A stretch of 64,000 nt of DNA from assembly GCA_023014365.1 (NCBI GenBank), contig JAEBUN010000004.1, forward strand, positions 1,240,001-1,304,000, in the 5' to 3' direction. This document shows, piece after piece, positions 1 to 11,981 of the stretch. Below the pieces are notes generated by a model, which made no database searches, was not told the DNA's origin, and saw nothing but the letters and a program-made list of their open reading frames with translations. A program made the translations under genes and the position numbers. Position 1 is the stretch's first letter, and the number at the start of each line of letters is the position of its first letter. The DNA comes from Lepiota brunneoincarnata. Lineage: Eukaryota; Basidiomycota; Agaricomycetes; Agaricales; Agaricaceae.

Positions 1-444
1 AGGGTAATGGGGAAATTGACCAGATACAGGGTCGAAGGTCCGTACTTTACTCATGTTGGACAACGAAAGTATAAGTTCGTCCTTGACCGGCACGCTGCCC
101 CCGACGAGACCTGTGTTTCCACCCTGCGGCACAACACCAATTCTCCGTTGGTTGCACCACCGTAAGATTTCGCTAACCTGCTGCGTGGTTTTTGGCTTAA
201 GGACGGTTGTTGAGCAACCACGGAAGCGACCCATCCAGTCTACATTGTACTGGTCAAGTTCATCTGGAGACGAAGCAACCGGAGAGAGGGTGGAGAGGAT
301 GGAAGAAGACGGAATGAACTTTGCAAAGTGAGCGAGATCGTCAGATGTGACCGAGTTGAGTCGGGGCGAGGTTGCTGCTGTTGCGAACTGGGCTCGACAA
401 GTCCGAATGGAGAAGTGCCTACCGAGCAGTCGCACAGAGAGCAT
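1..444 (-). CDS. D2HGDH: D-2-hydroxyglutarate dehydrogenase (FAD-linked), 5' part
   Basis: The reverse strand from the ATG at 444 encodes an Arg-rich, acid-free N-terminus (MLSVRLLGRHFSIRTCRAQF) typical of a mitochondrial presequence. It then enters an FAD-binding (PCMH-type) domain with the family motif VPQGGNTGLVGGSVP at about residues 96-110, followed by LILSLSNM. This matches D-2-hydroxyglutarate / D-lactate dehydrogenases (yeast Dld2/Dld3, human D2HGDH), which oxidise D-2-hydroxyglutarate to 2-oxoglutarate in the mitochondrion. Exon 1 probably ends at 21 (GT at 20-19), so the remainder lies off the left edge. The start is placed at the only ATG that precedes the presequence in frame. The gene is divergent from the CNH/GYF gene, with 245 bp between the two ATGs. 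D-lactate dehydrogenase is the alternative name within the same family. Confidence 0.88.
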   Translation of the reverse strand, partial: MLSVRLLGRHFSIRTCRAQFATAATSPRLNSVTSDDLAHFAKFIPSSSILSTLSPVASSPDELDQYNVDWMGRFRGCSTTVLKPKTTQQVSEILRWCNQRRIGVVPQGGNTGLVGGSVPVKDELILSLSNMSKVRTFDPVSGQFPHYP

Positions 445-689
445 CTTATGGAGAAGTTTGGGCGGACAAGATGGGTGCCAGGAATAAACTGGAGCGCTGA
501 GCAGAGGGATGCTAATTTTGGTGGCGTGGGAATGTAGGGAAGGGGGGGGATTTTCTTCTGCCCTGGTTAACTTAAATTCTGACCAATAATCTCAATTTCC
601 AATTTCCATCCCCATGTCCCCTTGGACGAACGACTGACTGACAGTCCGTCCGTCCTCCCATAGCCCTCCATACTCCTTCACTCGCCTCA

Positions 690-3600
690 ATGGCTACTAT
701 CAACGACCCCGACGACCGCTCAAGTGACGTTCATGTCCCCCTCGATCCTGCGCGTTTCGCGATTGCACGGGACATCGAGGAAGTCCAAGTCCCCAATTCT
801 GTGCTGGACACCGGACTGGTAGACGGCGTCAAAATTGCCGCAGAGCATACCAAACAGGATAGCAGTCCTCTCCTCTCCTCGAGTCGGGGGGCATCCCTCT
901 CCACCAGTCCTGACCAGGTCTCCGACGCTGCAAGCGTCCACAGTATGCCTGCTGTCCACATATCGGAGCCAACGCCTTCAGATCCACAGCGTCCTTCCAC
1001 CGCTTCGCCAGGTCTGTCTGCACCCCAGTTGCCTAGCCGCCCTGTCTCGGCCGTCCCTCCGACAAGTCCACCAACCCCGCAGCTAGAAAGTAGCACTCTT
1101 TCTCAACAGCAACGTAGGGCTCGGCATCGATCCGCAATAGAAGTCGGTCTTCCTCTACAATTATTCTCAGCCGTTCCTCATTTTGTCCAACTTTTCACAG
1201 GTCCGGTCTTCCAACAGGCTCTCCGGCTTCTTCAACAGCCTCATCCATCGTCGTGACGGACCACCAAACCCGTCTGTCCGCGAGGCCATAGATGAGGATC
1301 AGAGTGCGACCAAGCTGAGCACTGATAAAACCTCCCGCTCCTCCTCCCCTTCTCCTGCATCAACAGTGACCCCACCACCCCCACTCCCACCCCCCACCCT
1401 TCAGGAGCTGGGTCTATCTTTGTCTGCCCTAACAGCTGACCTCACTCCGGCCCATTTTACTACGCCTCCTACAAGCGGTACATTCTTGGCTCCCCATTAT
1501 CTGCTATTATGCCACGCTCAAGGTCTAGACGTCCTCCCTCTTGTATCACCTCCAGCACCTCAGCCATATGCACTTGTGAGACGGGTAGCATTCAAGAGTG
1601 CCGTGGTAATGGAACACCGCGGTGTCTTGGTTGCGATAGCTGGAAGAAGGGATGGTGTTCGTGTGTACGCACTTGAAGAAGTGAAAAAGGCGATTGAGTG
1701 GCGGATGGATGTTGAGATACGGAGAGAGCGTGAACGCCTGCGCAGGGAAGCGGCAAAAAAGAATGCCATGCGGAGTGAAAGCGACATGCGTGATTCTGCA
1801 GAAAAAGTGCGAAAGGCAAGTCTTTCAACGCCCCCCCCAATGGTCAATTTGAACTCCCATGTTATCCGCAAGAGTTCACATGGGAACCTGCCCTCTATTC
1901 CTTCGTCACCGCCCCCACTAATACCTCGCGCTCCACGGACTCCAACCCGAAAGTCTCGGCTGCCTTCATTGCGGGTGCCTCCCCCAATCCCTCAAGAGTC
2001 CCCTCTGGACCAACCACCTCCCTATCCAAGCCCCACAGATCCCCAGCCACCCCCTTTGCTCCGTAGCCAGCCCTCAGCCCTATCTGTGAGAGCGCGAGCA
2101 CGGAGTAACTCAGTCAGCAATGTGCTCGCTGGTGTTTCTGTTTTGGCCCGCAATGGCGAGTCATCTCGACTCCGGGAGGCCAACTCAAAATCGGATGACT
2201 GGGCTGGTTCAAGCGACGACGAAGCAATTGACATCCGCGCTGCTGCGAGTGGCAGTCAAGCACTGGACGAGCGAACGAGCGCAACTCTCTCTGCCAACAG
2301 GGATACTTCTGGGGTTGTCGCTCAAGCGAATACCCGGCCCCGTGCCTCGACTAACAGTTCAAGGAGACGACGGCCATCCAACCTGGATTTTTCCGCGATA
2401 CGCAACACAACGGTTCCTGATCCTGAACCTTCACCCGCTCCAACGCTGTTGACCCTACGGCAAGCGCTGCAACAGCTCCCCCCGAGCGCTTGTACACCTG
2501 ATACTTTTGACGACGCGGACGATGATGACGACGAAACGGACGGAAGGATCAGTCTGGCGCAAGCACTATTAGAAAGCCGTTTACCAGATTTACCCCCTCC
2601 TGGTTCTGTGCAACCTCAGGAACCTATTTTGCTTTCAGCCACACATCTAATCTCCCAGGATTCGAGTAATCCACAGTCTTTAGAAGCGAACGGGTCGATC
2701 GACAAACAGGAAACGGCTGGTCAACTGACGCGACGTCGGCGTTGGTCTGTGATGCTTGCGGGTTCATCAATATCTACTCGCAATCAGAGTCAGAACCCAG
2801 CTTCTTCCCCACACAATATCCTCCAATCTAACTTTCTCTCCCCATCTGCATCTAATAATCAAATTAACGGCCATTTCACGAGATCACCCTCTTTTCGTTC
2901 AAATACCATTCCAACACCGATTGTACAATCCCCATTGTCTGCTGGCCCCTCGCTCACGGCTGTAACATCGCCCTGCACATCCACTGCCACATCTGTATTG
3001 ACGCCCACCAATCCAGCGGCCCCACGGTCCTCGCGTTTCATTCCAAGGATCATTAGCAATGCGCTCAATCGACGATCGGATGAACGACTACCCTCACCTA
3101 TGTCGACCACTGATGCAGAATTAGGCAAATGGCTTAACGGACCGCCACTTGCTCCTCCAGCGCCACCACCGAAATTAGAGTATGTCAAGCTTCCGGGTAC
3201 TAAAGGTGCTCTGATGATCAAAGCTGTCGAGACACAGAAAAAGAGGTTTGTATTCTGGTGTTCAAAGATGGAATGTAGCTGATAACGGCTCTTTAAGCTT
3301 CCTTGCCATTCTCTGCGGTGAGAATGGTGAAAAGGTCGAGTTGTTCGCAGGAACATATCGCACAGCTCTTGGTTTGTCAAGGACCTTCATCCTTCCCGAT
3401 TCCCCTCGCTCCCTAGAACTTCAGCTGCAGGGTGATGACCTTGTCGAGGTTTTCTTGGTTTTTTCGCAAAACGTGTTTGGGTTGGAGCCAGCGACAGTGA
3501 GGGTTCGTGAAGTGCGCATAGGAAGGGCCGAAAGAAGAGCCGCTCGACGGCGAGCCCGAGAAAACCGGGTAGGTGAGGCTACCGCGAGTGGGAGTGGGGC

Positions 3601-5004
3601 CGACGAAGATGAGGCAAATGTCAATGTTACCATCGGAGTTTCCGTAGCTGTTAGTTCAACAGCCATGGCGACAGAAAATGGACCGGATCGACCACCGACG
3701 CCACCTCTCATAGCTAATGAACATCCTGATGCGCCCAGTGAAGAGCCGCGAACACCAAACCAGGAGTTATTACCGACGAACACAACGGGCCAGCCAGAAG
3801 AACTTCTAGCTGTCGCCACTGCCCAGATGGGCTCTTATACCACCTTCCAGCAGTTGAGCTTTGCTCCTAATTTCCCATTGGCATCTATCGCGGATGAATA
3901 TATCATACCCCCTACATACCCCAACTTCCTAGGCCATTGTCCCAACCATGTCCAAGAGGACAATTCCGATGAAACGGAATCCTCTCAAACTCAGTTTTCC
4001 CCTCCTGGGCTGCCTGTACCCATACCCTTGGGGCCTACCCAGTGGTACTATAAAGATCCCAAGGGTATTATGCATGGTAATGATCTATAGCATTATACGA
4101 TATATAATTAGCTTACTAAAATTCTTCTTCGACAGGACCTTGGAACTCTGCGCTCATGCAGGCCTGGTATAGAGATGGGTTACTTCCAGCTGATCTTCCC
4201 GTCCGTCGTGAAGGAGAGTCAGACTACACCCTACTCAAAGATCTCAAAATGCAATGTGTGGATCCTGCCCATCCATTCCGCTCCCCGCCTCCTCTACTAG
4301 CTAACATAGGTGGTGTGGCACACCCTGCCCCTAATCCTGCTCCCTCGACAAAAGAGGAGCTTCTTCCCCCGATCTCCCTCCTCGCACAGCCAAAGCATTT
4401 TGGACCGCCCGCACTCTTCTTTTCGTCTCGCGGCGGCCACAGCACAGCTGTCGTCGACGCCCGTGGTAGATCTGTGCTCAAAAGCCGCTTCATCTGGAGC
4501 AACGACGATCCTCAGGACGATCCCAAAACCCTAGCTAGTAAAATGGGTGATGTGAAACGTTTGGAAGCCCTCGACGTGAGGGACCGGTCGGTCCTGGTAG
4601 CGATGCGCCAAGGCGGGTTAGAGGCTGTCGATCTCGGGGACGCCCTATTGAGACCCGCGGACCAATCACGTACTGTGCTACCTTCCTTCAGCCCTCCTTC
4701 AAACACTATCAACCGTCGACCCCCGTTTGTATGGAAAATTGGTACACCAGTCAATTCTTCAAACACAGCCTCGGCGGCATTGTCAACGAAAGGGAAATCC
4801 AGTCTCGCGTCATTACCCAAGAGGTCCGCGATAGGGATTACCAAGTCCACGATTAGTTCCCAGGGATCTGTTGGCGCCGACTTTGAAGGGGATCCAACTG
4901 AAGAAGTGCTGTTTTTCGGCCGCAAAGTTGATGAGATTTACTTCTGTGAACGAAATGCCGGCTCCTTTCGCATTCTCAAGCTCGGCCCCGACACGAACGA
5001 ATAA
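690..5004 (+). CDS. CNH-like beta-propeller / GYF-domain protein
   Basis: I read four exons: 690-1142, 1201-3245, 3298-4076 and 4136-5004 (4146 nt, 1381 aa). All junctions keep frame. About residues 270-340 (GRRDGVRVYALEEVKKAIEW, then a charged helix) and 817-910 (LAILCGENGEKVELFAGTYR) resemble segments of a citron-homology (CNH) propeller. They are separated by long Ser/Pro-rich linkers with polyproline runs. A GYF-type domain sits near residues 1080-1135: W-Y-Y-K-D...G...H-G-P-W...M-Q-A-W-Y-R-D-G...L-P-V-R-R. It is assembled exactly across the last intron, which supports that splice. GYF domains bind proline-rich peptides. CNH domains are found in Rho-GEFs and kinases, but no GEF or kinase domain is present here. 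The gene call is strong, the GYF call good and the CNH call tentative. Its cellular role is unknown. Confidence 0.82.
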
Positions 5005-5253
5005 CAGACTATGTGGACCCACGATTGATATCCTAGGATGATATGCCCCTCCTTCATTCTCATTATTTATCAACTGTATGTCCTTGATTGTTATCCACTA
5101 TATTTTCATTGCGTCATTCCTTACTGTACCCACATGTGTAGCTGTATTGGTGTGGATCTGGATCCCTCACAGATTTTATTAATCCATACTTCCCAAACAT
5201 CATCTTTGCTTCCAGGTAAAATGACAAAATAGATTCGTTAAATAAAATCATCA

Positions 5254-7907
5254 TCAGAGCTTTGCAACAATTTTGCGGAGCTCAGTTTTAAGAATTTTTC
5301 CAGTTGAAGTTTTCTAGTGATGTATCAACGTCTATGTTGATGTAGCAACCCGCTAGATGACTTGACTTACAGGTAGCTCCGGGACCACTTCCACCCACTC
5401 GGGGCACGCAAAGCCCGGCAGGCGAGCTTTGGCATACTTTATGAGCTCTGCACCGAACTGGTGGTGACGTCCTGCCCACTTGGGTACATGTTGCGGATGC
5501 AAGATGACGAAGGCCATTGGGCGCTCGCCCCACTTAGGATGGCCACGTGCAACAACACTAACCTCCAGGACGTGGGGATGACTTGCCAGTTCTGGAACAA
5601 TAAGAGGATGGTAAAAGTCGAGGCTCGGAGTGTGTATCGAGACATACCTTGTTCAATGGCAAGACTAGAGGCGTTCTGAAACCGAAAAGGATAGTTAGAG
5701 GAGTGCAGGAGTGTTTTTGATGATGGACCGTGCCTCTCCACCCGATATTATAATGTCTTTGCTTCTGTCCATCACAGCAACTGTCCCATCTGGGTGCATG
5801 ACCGCTAGGTCACCACTTCTAAAGTGCCCGCCGTGGAAGGCCTTGCGTGTTGCTTCCGGATCACGGAAGTACTGAAGAATGAATGGGAGTTAGGATTACT
5901 TCTTCACGGACAGGGTTGATTCTGCTCACCTCCTTCATGACAATATTTCCCTTTGTAACAATTTCCCCAATGGTCTTTCCATCTCTAGGTATGTCACGAA
6001 GAACTGGGTTCTCTTCTTCATTAGCCGGGGGGACCACGACACGGACCCCTTGAGCGGTAGCAAACGCATGTCCCTGTCGGGCCATGAGACGAGCACGGTC
6101 TCCGGGAGATAAGGATTCCCAGCTCGGCTGATCATAGTTTTTGGTGAACGGTCCATAGGTCTACAAATGTGATTAAGTGTGAGATGCAGCAAAGTGCATC
6201 ATTTACCTCTCTGGAACACAAGCTTGAACATCGGTTTTTCAAAAATGAACTGGAGACGTACGTTAAGCCATATACGTGGACGGGCCTGAACTCCAATTTC
6301 TCAAGCTCAGAAATGAGGTGAGCAGTCGGGGCAGCACCAGCTTTTTGATATGAGATTGGCCAAACGAGTAAGTGTCGTTACTTACCGATGATCGCTGTTA
6401 CCGGCTGGGGTGGTTTCTGTGCTTGAGGGTCGTTAATAATGCCAATCTATGTCCACTATGCGTGAGTCTTTAGTCTAAGTGCGACTAACAATATCACCTG
6501 CACGGTTGGCGCACCGCAGTAGTGCGTAACCGCAGATTTCAAAAAGTGTCGCCAGATCTGCGGGTAATTGACCGCCCTGAGCGTGATCTTGAAAAGCGGA
6601 ATTGTCAAAACTACACATCGCAAGCTTGCCAATGACAATTCTCACTTGTCTGGCAAAGGCAAAAACGTTTGACCAAGGGAATGTCCAGCCGGCCGCATGG
6701 AACATGGGGAGGATCCTGCAAATGGCCTGTGAGAACCCCTGTGGCTGTCGGGGCAGTCAACCTACCAAAGATATGTAGAGTCACGATTGATCCTGACAGG
6801 TGTTATGGCTGATATTAAAAATCCTTTGAAAGACACGAAACTTACTGTCCCTCGAAGGCATTCGCAATAGCGGCCAAATAAGAACCTGGCCCGGAAAATA
6901 AGACCCTAATCTGCATAGAGAAATAATCGTGTGTACCTCTTAAAGTAGTGATTACACCTTTGGGCTATCTAGTTCGTGAGCTTGTCATGGTCAGTCGTTC
7001 GTGTGAAGTTGTCTTACTCTCCCCGTAGTTCCAGATCTACGGGTTATGTTGAGCTTCCGCCAAAGAGTAAATTGTTGCCACTAACGTGTAACAAAGGACT
7101 GCGCTAGCATTCTCATCGTACTCAGCATCCAAGCCGCTCCAAGATTTTTCTTGGCTAAATTGCCGACCTTCTGCAAGGAAGGCTTCATAAGGATCGCCGT
7201 CTCGGCCGGTATCCTTCGACACGATTACTGGTGCCTTCGAGTCCCGGGGAACGAGGTGAATGTACTCATGATCGACAAGTATAAGGCTGGTACCACTATG
7301 CTCGAGAATATACGCCACTTCGGATGGCTTCAGACGTGTATTAACTGGAGTGAGAATGCCCCGGGCAGCGATGACTCCATAGTGGGCGTCTACGTGTATT
7401 TTGAATGGGAATTGTCTATGAAATTGTAGTTAATCTTACCTGCGATGAGTGGCCTGGGAGAGGGTAAGTTACAGCCATGGTGAAAAGAGTGATGGCGTAC
7501 GAGTTGGGCGCAATAACTACGACACGATCACCCGGCTTTATGCCTGCTCGGATAAGCGCATATGCAAGGTTCTGGATGCGCTGCGCCCTGTATGTTATTT
7601 GAGCAATACGAGCAATATGGCTAATTGGGCAACTTACCAGACACCAAAGGTATAATACACGGGATATTCGACATCAGGATGTACCAGCGCAACTTTATCG
7701 GGGTATATTTGCGCGGCACGAAGGATGAAGTCGAGAGGGGTCTGAGTAAGTCATGTTCAGACTGAGCTTGACAGACGACAACCGAATTTCTACCAAAGGG
7801 TGGTTATAGACGGGTCCTATTGAACATTCATTGAGCCGGTAGACGACACCAGGAGGGGGGATGCTGGCGGGTGTTGGGCTGAAGGCAAAGGAGAAGGAGA
7901 AGGACAT
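5254..7907 (-). CDS. acyl-activating enzyme / medium-chain acyl-CoA synthetase (AMP-binding)
   Basis: This is an ANL-superfamily enzyme, which activates a carboxylate as acyl-AMP and transfers it to CoA. Ordered motifs can be read on the reverse strand across many short exons. The first is AYILEHSGTSLILVDH (near 7300-7260). The P-loop SGTTGRPKG is split over a 19-nt exon at 7018-7036 and the next exon. LPMFHAAGWTFPWSN lies near 6700, and GLTETYGPFTKNY plus ARQGHAFATAQG near 6150-6050. The hinge and ATP region SGDLAVMHPDGTVAVMDRSK lies near 5800, and the C-terminal STGKILKTELRK carries the catalytic lysine just before the stop at 5254. The TETYGP...W...ARQG pattern resembles plant AAE/butyrate-CoA ligases rather than acetyl-CoA synthetase. 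The start at 7907 is the best in-frame ATG before a Ser/Phe-rich leader but is uncertain. The splice near 7420-7470 could not be resolved. The substrate cannot be told from sequence. Confidence 0.85.
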
Positions 7908-8418
7908 GAAAGAGGGACGGGGAGAACACGGGTTGCGGGTTTGCATAAACAAACCAAACTGATGGGTAATAGCACAAATACACATGTATCAATCCACATT
8001 GCATATAATTATACGAACTATTGGTCCAGGTACCCACAGTGCGAGACCGTAGCTTTGATTTGAGCCTGGGGGTGGAGGAATGCTGCATACATGGCTCTTT
8101 GTGTCTGATGACATCACGGGATTTGTCGCTACCCATATGAAATACGATCCCGTGTTGGTCCTTTGGACAACTTGTATGTGTTACAGGGAGGACAGTCGTG
8201 AGTTAGAACAAGTGCAATTCGAGGATTTTCAAGGCCACATAAAATAGTTGTGGAAAATCTTTTGAAGACTGTTACCATTACCAGAGCAGCCAAAACGGAA
8301 AGAAAGCAAACACGGGACAAACAATGCATCAGGAGTGAACACTGCCTCTGCAAGTCCTCCCTCGCATCATTAGCTACACCCTACTCCCTTCTAACAACCA
8401 CCTTCACGACCCTCCAAA

Positions 8419-9529
8419 ATGGCTGAATCAACTTCTGGTTCTCAAGACAAGTCTGTCCAGGTCAAGCTTGTTCTTCTGGGTGCGCAACCTCTTTCTCATC
8501 CTCGACTCCTTTCTTCGAACCCCTTACACGATCTCAACCTCATTGATTCCTGAATTTCATATTTCCTTTCTCAATTTACGCTTCTGACTATTTTATATAG
8601 GTGAAGCAGCTGTTGGAAAATCCTCAGTCGTCCTCCGCTTCGTACGTCAAGAATCTCCGCAGTCGCAATCCCGGTAGCACTCAGCCCCGATCCTAATCCC
8701 CTCACAGGTCTCCAACGAATTCCAGCCCAACAAGGAACCAACTATTGGTGCTGCCTTCTTAACGCAGAAATGCCGTCTAGAAGATCGCATTTTGCGGTAT
8801 GAAATTTGGGACACTGCGGGTCAGGAACGCTTCCACTCGCTCGCAGTATGTACTATTCTGTCCTAGTTCATGACGTTCTCCTCAATACTCCCCCCCCCTC
8901 CTCTTTTCCCCCCTTTTGTGACAGCCCATGTACTATCGCAACGCTCAGGCTGCCGTCGTCGTGTACGATGTCACAAAGGCTACCAGTTTGGAGAAGGCCA
9001 AGTCCTGGGTAAAGGAGCTGCAGCGACAGGCCAACCCAAATATCGTCATTGCTCTTGCTGGAAACAAAGTCGACCTTGTGCAACCCTCCGCATCTTCTCC
9101 TGGTGTCTCCTCGTCTCCTGAGTCAGAGGACGAAGCTGACGATGCTACCGCCACACCAGGCGAAACGCCTGGTACTCCTTCCGGCGAGCCCGAGAGCTTG
9201 CGCCAGGTACCAAGAGAAGAAGCCCAGGCTTACGCCCAGGAAGCCGGTCTATTGTTCTTCGAGACTAGTGCAAAGACTGGTGAAGGTGTCGTTGAAATTT
9301 TCACGGAAATTGGTGGGTGTGAATGTTATCAATTATAAAACATCACTGTACTGATACCATCGCCTTGATTATCATAGCCAAGAAGATCCCCATTGAGCAC
9401 ATTCTGGCTGCATCTCGCAACAATTCTGGTCGTCCAGGAGCTAGCGGAAGTCGGGGTAGCAATGTAAGGGAGGAGAACGTCAACCTGCAGGACGACCAAT
9501 CCAAGTCGAAAGAAGCTTGTAATTGTTGA
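8419..9529 (+). CDS. RAB5: Rab5-type small GTPase with acidic insert
   Basis: Exons 8419-8479, 8601-8641, 8708-8845, 8925-9312 and 9378-9529 give 780 nt, 259 aa. All nucleotide-binding motifs are visible: G1 GEAAVGKS, switch [16 protein letters not shown] (the Rab5 signature), G3 [13 protein letters not shown]4 NKVDL and G5 [10 protein letters not shown]. The C-terminus CNC allows geranylgeranylation. Rab5 (yeast Vps21/Ypt5) recruits effectors to early endosomes and drives their fusion. The protein is about 40 residues longer than usual because a Ser/Pro/Glu/Asp-rich insert sits between G4 and the helix before G5 (nt about 9080-9200). Homologs of other fungi often carry a shorter loop there. 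The start ATG directly precedes the P-loop exon, and there is no competing upstream ATG in frame. Confidence 0.96.
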
Positions 9530-9684
9530 GCTACATTTCGACTCTCCTTATATATATATGCAGACGATCACTTTTCGTCGATGACCCTTGACGTCCCATT
9601 ATTGGTTTTCTATACAATGTCCCATGTAATATTCTTTCGAATACAGTCTTTCAGAGGGTGTCCCGGAGGGACCGAGAAAGACAA

Positions 9685-11757
9685 TTAACCCATGCTGTAA
9701 GGTGGTGGTCTACTCGCATTTTCTTGGTCGTGATGTGCGTCCGGAACTGGGTATGGGGGTGGTGCATGACCATGAGCTGTCTGAGTATTGGCAGGAGACG
9801 GAATTCCCTCCGGCGGAGGCAAAATAGATGGATCTTCGTGATATACCGGTATCGGTGGAGGAGGAGAATGGGAGACTTGTTCTAGGCCATCGGGCCTTCT
9901 GAATACGGAGTCGTCTATAGATGGCGGAGGATCAGATGGGTCGTCCATGGCCGGAGGCGGTGGAGGCGGTTGTTCTTCCGGGACCATGTTGTTGTCTTCG
10001 CGCTGGTCAAGAACATGGGCCAGTGCTTCAATCGCCTGTGAAGATTCCCGCATTTCGGTCAGTGCAGTTAAATTCGTGTCTCCCGCAGCCATTTCCATTG
10101 ATGGGGGCGGTGTAACTGATCTTTGCATTTCTTCTGCATGTCCATCGAATTGATCTACAGCATGGAAACCGAATCTGCTTCCTTCCCCTTCTATAACAGG
10201 AGACAGGGGAGCAGGGGGGCCGAGCGATGCGAAACCCGAGTCGGGTATTAGAATTTCTCGCTCGGACTCGAGGAATGTCGGTAATCTCGCTGAGGTTGAC
10301 GCCTCTGCGGCGGAACTAAAAAATGGGGGAGGGGGCGCGTCTCGCTCCTCAAATGGTGGTGGTGCACCACTATGGAGCATGCTCGGCCCTGCTTCACCTT
10401 CAGAGTAACGGGGCACAGCTCGTTCGCTGTCGTCATATCGATTTGTTTTCGCAGGTGGCCTATCGTGTTTCTTGGAGTATGCTTCGTCAAATGTCTGTGA
10501 AATTTCCGGGAGGCGGGAGGGGGGTGGAAGAATTCTGATCGGAATCCTCATGGTTGATGTACGCTCTGATTGTTGCTTGGTGTCCAGAAAGGCTATTCGG
10601 ACGTGCAGGTAAAAGGTAACAGAGTGAAGTAATGTCGCCTGAGAGATCGATGCGGCATCTGTGTCAAAACTGGCCTCCGAATACTCACTACCAGGCAGGA
10701 TATTCTGGGTTGCTGAAGGAGACCTCGATACTGGAGATGGGTGGAGGATGAAGCGTAGTCGAATAGGTCGAGACGAATGGAAACGACACGAGGCACCAGA
10801 ACGTGCGATGACCGTCTTGTAAGACGACCCAAGAAAAAGAGGCGATAGGGGTGCTTTTGCAGACGAGGATTGGATTGAAAGTCCCATGTCCCCTGCTCCC
10901 GCGGTGTCGTTTGAAGCCCTAGCCTGATGCTCGACAGCGGTTGGAGAAGGGACATCAGGGTCGGAATCAGAACCCATGTCGTCTGTAGCTTCACGTTTGA
11001 CTTTGACAACTCGAATTAATTCGGCGCGTGCATTTCTTAGCCTGAGGCCTTTGTCCACGACGATCTCCTTGGATGGCGGTGAGATAGTTATGTACACTGG
11101 AATGGGTTCTCCAACTTTAAAAGATGTTCGAGATACTTGAATCTCTATACGCGTAGGCTCGTTTAGAATGTGGACCTCGGGAGAGATGGGGAGTATAAGT
11201 GTGTGAGGAGTGTAGCGTCTTGTGTACACGGTTATATTTCTCGATAGCGCAGAAAACTGAGCATCCACGGGATGCAGAGAAGCGGTCAAGCTGTGCGCCA
11301 AAGAAGAGTGCGGTGTCTGTAAAGACTGCGGTGTATCTGGAGGTAGGGGGATAGAAAAGGGGAAAGTGGATGGGAATGGCACGCGCGTCTCCAGTACATG
11401 TAGGATAACCTCCCTGGAGTTGAGCTCAATCTCCTGGTGGTACGCAGCTTCGTATGTCCGTAACGATATAGTCCTGAGTGCAACTTTAGGGTGATGAACC
11501 TCACAGGTTGTAGATTGAACTACCTACAGCTTTGACCACCGATTCTGATCGATGTCTTTAATCTGGACTTCTCCTTCAATAGCGGCCCTCTCATCCTCTA
11601 AACCGAGGTAGCCACTTTGGAAGCCTACTGCGTCCACTGTTGGGAGAATGAGGATCTGTGGCCCATGGGGTGGACTGCAGCCGTTCTGAAGAGCTGCTGA
11701 GATGAACACAGTCGGATCTTCTTGAGAATAAGTGGGAGGGGGGTGTGGATCTGTCAT
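9685..11757 (-). CDS. alpha-arrestin (arrestin-related trafficking adaptor)
   Basis: There are two exons, 11757-11528 and 11473-9685 (2019 nt, 672 aa), with one 54-nt intron. After the join the protein reads SKLTISLRTYEAAYHQEIEL, a classic arrestin-N strand pattern. An arrestin-C region follows (ILNEPTRIEIQVSRTSFKVG through IPVYITIS). PPxY motifs occur at the extreme N-terminus (PPPTYSQ) and twice at the C-terminus (APPPYPVP and RPPPYSMG, the last residues). PPxY motifs recruit WW domains of Rsp5/Nedd4 ubiquitin ligases, so the protein most likely directs ubiquitination and endocytosis of plasma-membrane transporters. The second half is a long disordered Pro/Ser-rich tail. A CACGTG E-box lies 93-98 bp upstream of the ATG. 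The specific cargo is unknown. Confidence 0.9.
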
Positions 11758-11981
11758 GGGGTAATGGACGGTAAATTTCGTGGTTCAGGACCGCAAGTCA
11801 TGGTGGCGAAGGCCCAACTTTATAACCGTCTTCAGATTGGATCTCTCGTCACGTGGTCACACGCCTCCCGCAATCAATCAGACACTGCCATTCACGCAGA
11901 AAGATCATCGAAGCGCGAGCCAAGCTCGCAACAGCATAACACAGTACGAAACTACATACGGAATAGAACAGCACCTCCCAT

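Noticed and set aside
53..331. Open frame on the + strand at the left edge
   Set aside because: The opposite strand encodes the conserved FAD-domain motif of D-2-hydroxyglutarate dehydrogenase.
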